Of a stretch of 22,066 bases of DNA, positions 18,345 through 22,066 are shown in pieces; position 1 is the first letter of the stretch; every line of letters begins with the position of its first letter. This DNA comes from Fonticula alba (Eukaryota > Opisthokonta > Rotosphaerida > Fonticulaceae). The stretch covers positions 381,165 to 403,230 of the forward strand of contig NW_009242979.1 of the NCBI RefSeq assembly GCF_000388065.1, given 5' to 3'. Under the pieces are notes generated by a model, which was given only the letters and a program-made list of their open reading frames with translations, searched no databases and was not told the DNA's origin. A program made the position numbers and the translations under genes.

Positions 18345-21300
18345 CTACGATGTGAAGAGGCGGAACCGATTGCTGCCCTGATAGAGGAGGAAGCCGTTCA
18401 GATTTAGGTTGTCGATGAAGGAGTTTGGATTCCCGATTTGGAGAACTGACCAGATTTGAAGTGGAGGAGGGGCGGTGAGTGAACCGCGAGGGAGATGGCG
18501 ACAGGCGGAGAAGAGGACGGAAAAGGAGGATGGAGAGAGAGAGAGAGGGGGGGGGGGGCACTCGTACCGCGGGCCAGGTCCATCAGCTCGCCGCGAGTGA
18601 AGTTGTGATCGCCACGTGCCGACGCCAGGATCTCCAACTGGGAGAGGAAGCGCCGCTGGGCGTTGCGGTTGCTGGAACCGGTGCCATGCTGTGCGCGGCC
18701 GAATTGCAGCTGGTTGTGCTCATCCTCGAGGGTACTGAAGACACTGTGCTTCCTGTAGACCGAGCCGTGCCGACAGGAGGAGGAAGAAGCATCGGAGCAT
18801 GGGCAAGGCCAGTGTGCGGGGGCGGCAAACAAAACAATCAGAGGGCGAACGAAGGGGCAGGAAGGGTGGGGGAAGACACACTCGAGACGCACATCAGCGC
18901 CGTCGCGGCAAGGGCATCCTCCTCGAGGACAAACTCGCGCAGGTGCGCGCGCGCATGGGCCTCCGCCAAGCGAATAAGGCTCTCCAGCTGACGCGTGGTG
19001 ATCAGGGTGGAATCGTAGGCCGCGTACTTTGACCGAAGCTCCAAGTAAAAGCGCTGCAGAATGCCGGCCGCCTTGGGGGTAAGGCTGGAGGGCACCAGCG
19101 CCAAATAGGCCGAGGGGGAGGGGGGAGGGGGAGAGATGGGCGGGAGGTAGGGAGAGCAGTTAGTCGCCAAGGGGGGAGGGATGGTGTCGGGCAAAGAGGC
19201 ACGGCGACACGCACGTCGGGAAGACATATGTCCGCGCATAGAGGATGTACTTGCGCAGGAGCTTCGGCGGGAAGGGACTGAAGCCGGATGGTGCGGTTGA
19301 AAGGTCGCGGATGAAGGCATCGGCATCCAGATCACCGGGAGCTCGGGAGGGCATGGCATTGCCGGCGGCGGCGGAGGGATGTGGCGGCGGCGGCGGCGGC
19401 TGCTGCTGTTGCTGCTGGGGTACATGACCATGCCCTTGGCTTGGCGATCGGGCATCCGCCCGCTCACCAGGCCCAAGTCCGCTATGGAGCTAAAGCCGGG
19501 GAGAAGCCCAGGGAAGGGGGGATGGTCAGTGGCAACTGGGGTGCGCAGGGAGAGGGATGGAAGAGCACAGGGCATGCGGGAGACATGCATGTGTCCAGGC
19601 ACACACCGACATGACGTGGGCCGAAAGGACCCGATCCAGCTCGGAGTCCGGAGTATCCAGCAGGATGAAGATCAGATCGAAGCGCGAGAGGATGGCATTC
19701 GAGAGTTTGAGGTTCTCAGAGACGGTTTTGTTTTTGCTGACAACATTGCGCCGTGTGTCAAAAGGGGAGGAACAGGTGCATGGCGGTGGAGGGGAGGGGG
19801 CAGACAGGGAAAGCAGCTTGGCATCGGCCCGGCACGCACTCGTAATGCCCACCAATCGGATTGGCCGCGGCCAGGATGCTTGTGCGTGAGGGGAGCGTGC
19901 AGCAGATGCCAGCCTTGGCGATGCTGATGCTCTGCTGCTCCATGGCCTCCAGCAGGGCCTGGTGATTGGTGCCCATCTTGTCGAACTCATCGATGCAACA
20001 GATGCCCTGATCAGCCAGGACCAGAGCCCCGGCCTCCAGGGCGAAGTCGCCGGTGTCCGGGTCCCGGTGTAGGGTCACCGTCAGACCGGTGGACGTGGCA
20101 TTGATGCCGCTGACGTACACCGACCGGGGGGCGATGCTGGACACGGCCTTCAGCAGCTGGGACTTGCCCATGCCCGGATCACCGACCACCAGGATGTGGG
20201 AATCGTGGCGTACTGACAGCCGGTCGTCGTTGCCGGTGTGCTTGCGCCGGCCGCCGAACAGTGCCAGCAGGAAACCGGCTGCCTCGGCCAGTGGGGGTGC
20301 CCACCCCGGGCCAGGCACAACGGTCAGCAAAGGGCCCAGAGCAGCAAGGCCGGAAAAGGAGGGGGAGCGACGAGACGCGCACCTTTGACAATGCTATGTC
20401 CATGGATGGCCGGACACATGGAGTGGACCAGGCGCCGAAAGAGGGCCGGACGCGAAGCGATGTACCGGATGGAGTAGAGGTCTCGCACGGAGAAGGACTG
20501 ATCCGAGCCGGAATAAGAATCCGAAGAGACTCGGCTGTCGGCGGTGCTGTTCGTGTGTTCCAAGTCGCCGGCATCGTTGGCACGCCTGCAAGGTGGGGAG
20601 GAGGGAGGAGCAGGCAGGGGGGAAAAGAGGCCCCATCGAGGATGCATGACAGAGAGGAAGCCAGGAGGAGAGGAAAGATCCATCAACACAAGTCAGAAGC
20701 TGAGAGAGAGAGAGAGAGAGAGAGAGAAGAACAGACAAACAAAACTGGCAGACAAAACTGGCAAACAGACACATTGGCAGACAAGCAGGATAGCCAGGAA
20801 GGGAAGCAAGTCCACGTACGAGCTCTCCACCCCGAGGGCTTCGAGATACAGGAAGAAGGTGGTGGCGTTGCGATTGCGCTTGCGCGAGCTTGACCCCTCG
20901 CCGGTGCCCGCCCCGGTGCTTCCACTGGAGTCACTCTCCTCCGTGCCGACCAGCTTCACGGTTCCGGTGACAGTGACCACATCGCCCGGCACGCAGGAGT
21001 CCACCAGGTAGGGCGGCAGGTCGACGGCAATGTTCTTGGGGATGCGTCCGGCCATGGCGTCGTCGGCCGTTTCGCCGGCATCCTCTCGCGGAAGCTCCTG
21101 GATTTTGATTTGCTGCCAGTCGCAGGTGGTTGTCCCCGGCGAGTCGCGCAGGAACTCGAACACCTTGCCTCGGCACCCGCGCCCCAGGCACCGAGCCGGC
21201 GGCTGGAAACGGCCCTCGGTAAAGAGGACCACCTGCTGGCCGAGGCACTTGACGCAGGAAAACTCCCCGGACAGGGCCACCGGCTTGATGTTGGACGTGC

Positions 21301-21973
21301 GGACGACCGTCCCCCGGACCGAGACAAACTTCCCCACATAGTATGCACGCAGGTCCTGGATCAGGGTCACCGGCAGGAAGCCCAGCAGCGACACGCGCAA
21401 GGGCACATTGCAGTGCAGCAGCCACTCCAGGTGGTGCGAGTCGATGTGCTCCTGGCTGACGGAGCCGGCCGGCAGGGGCCGGCCCCCGGGGCCCAGATGT
21501 GTCAGGAAGTCCCGCGGGATTGGCGGACAGGGGCCGGCCATCTGCGTGGCCGGCCCCCCGCCACCGGCTGCCCCATTCGGGCCAAACTCCCGACTCAGCA
21601 GCTCCAGCAGGACATAGTGCGCGGCCAGATGCAAGCACGGGAGCAAATCCGTGTGGCGCTCGCGCACCATGACCGCCAGGTTCAAACCCAGAAGGCCCTC
21701 GGTGAGGAACGACCGGAAGGACCGCTCGGGCATGGCGCCCAATTCGGCGGCCGAGGAGGCGGACTCAAAGCCGGCCGAGGCGCCGCGCGACAGGCGCTCC
21801 GCCGTGTGGGTGTACTCGCGCGACAGCCAGGTGAAGGAGATCGAGAGGACCGGGAACCGCGAGTCTGACAGCCGGCTCATCAGGGTGTCGGCCAGCGACC
21901 GGAGGACCTCGACAAAACTCTCGATCAGGCCGAGGTGCGGCCCGGGGTGGTCGGCTGGACCGCCGCCAGACAT
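18345..21973 (-). CDS. MCM8: DNA helicase MCM8
   Basis: Exons are 21973-20820, 20585-20383, 20278-19840, 19736-19607, 19489-19215, 19084-18893, 18752-18568 and 18445-18345, giving 892 residues. The N-terminal OB fold carries [20 protein letters not shown] and a zinc site CX2CX18CX4C, then [17 protein letters not shown] and [13 protein letters not shown], which together are diagnostic for MCM8. The AAA+ module has Walker A GDPGMGKS (about 485-492), Walker [10 protein letters not shown] (about 546-554), the sensor region ILAAANP and the arginine finger SRFDLIF (R617). A winged-helix end follows after [20 protein letters not shown]. In other eukaryotes MCM8 pairs with MCM9 in homologous recombination and crosslink repair. 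The AAA+/winged-helix linker carries six Gln and six Pro, an unusual insertion. All catalytic residues are intact, so it should be active. Poly(A) signal at 18292-18297. Confidence 0.96.
20702..20727. repeat. (GA)13 tract in MCM8 intron 1
   Basis: An uninterrupted GA repeat on the plus strand is CT on the sense strand. It lies in the 234-base first intron of MCM8, the longest intron found here. Confidence 0.9.
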
Positions 21974-22066
21974 GCGAGGACGCAGGGGGGAGGACGGTTA
22001 GAGACCCGCGGGATCGGCAAGAGGCCCCGGCAGAGTGGCACATCAAAGGGGGCCCAGGCAGAGAGG
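21974..22066 (-). promoter_or_regulatory. MCM8 upstream region with an out-of-frame ATG
   Basis: Only 93 bases upstream of the MCM8 start are in the window. On the minus strand an ATG at 22043-22041 opens a frame that overlaps the MCM8 start and ends near 21765 in another frame. If it is in the mRNA leader it would lower MCM8 translation. No TATA box is visible. Confidence 0.35.

Noticed and set aside
1-22066. Prokaryotic features, CRISPR arrays, transposons, rRNA or tRNA genes
   Set aside because: The spliced genes show eukaryotic nuclear DNA. I found no spaced direct repeats, transposase motif or conserved RNA-gene signature.

Overview
The window is nuclear DNA from a GC-rich eukaryote with compact genes. 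I reconstructed 23 introns in four multi-exon genes by requiring reading-frame continuity across GT-AG (once GC-AG) borders and agreement with known protein families. Most introns are 100-160 bases long. Their sense strands often carry long runs of C, and the splice donors are mostly GTRCGT. A complete MCM8, an ArfGAP protein, a mitochondrial acyl-CoA dehydrogenase and Ala/Pro/Gln-rich proteins fit a unicellular opisthokont or other GC-rich protist. A Fonticula-like organism would fit, but I cannot prove the species.

Layout, left to right. (1) Bases 17-525, minus: last visible exon of an unrecognised gene that runs off the left edge. (2) Bases 1494-7502, minus: a nine-exon gene for a protein of about 1683 residues with two RA-like (Ras-association) regions, an ArfGAP zinc finger, ankyrin-like repeats and a very long low-complexity tail ending in a helical segment. 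Its GAP arginine finger is replaced by Met. (3) Bases 7503-11632: about 4 kb with no supportable gene, holding homopolymer runs, a (CG)11 tract and palindromes. (4) Bases 11704-13424, plus: four-exon mitochondrial glutaryl-CoA dehydrogenase, preceded by a 24-codon upstream ORF whose stop overlaps the main start codon. (5) Bases 14054-17554, minus: six-exon gene for a 911-residue Ala-rich helical-repeat protein, probably mitochondrial and possibly PPR-like. (6) Bases 18345-21973, minus: eight-exon MCM8 helicase, complete at 892 residues.

The genes do not form an operon or an evident pathway. GCDH and the helical-repeat protein are convergent, with 629 bases between their stops, and both look mitochondrial. 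MCM8 lies upstream of the repeat-protein gene on the same strand. The items most worth a second look are the pseudo-catalytic ArfGAP with RA domains, the GTRCGT donor signature with one GC-AG intron, the overlapping upstream ORF of GCDH, and the alternating purine-pyrimidine tracts outside the exons.
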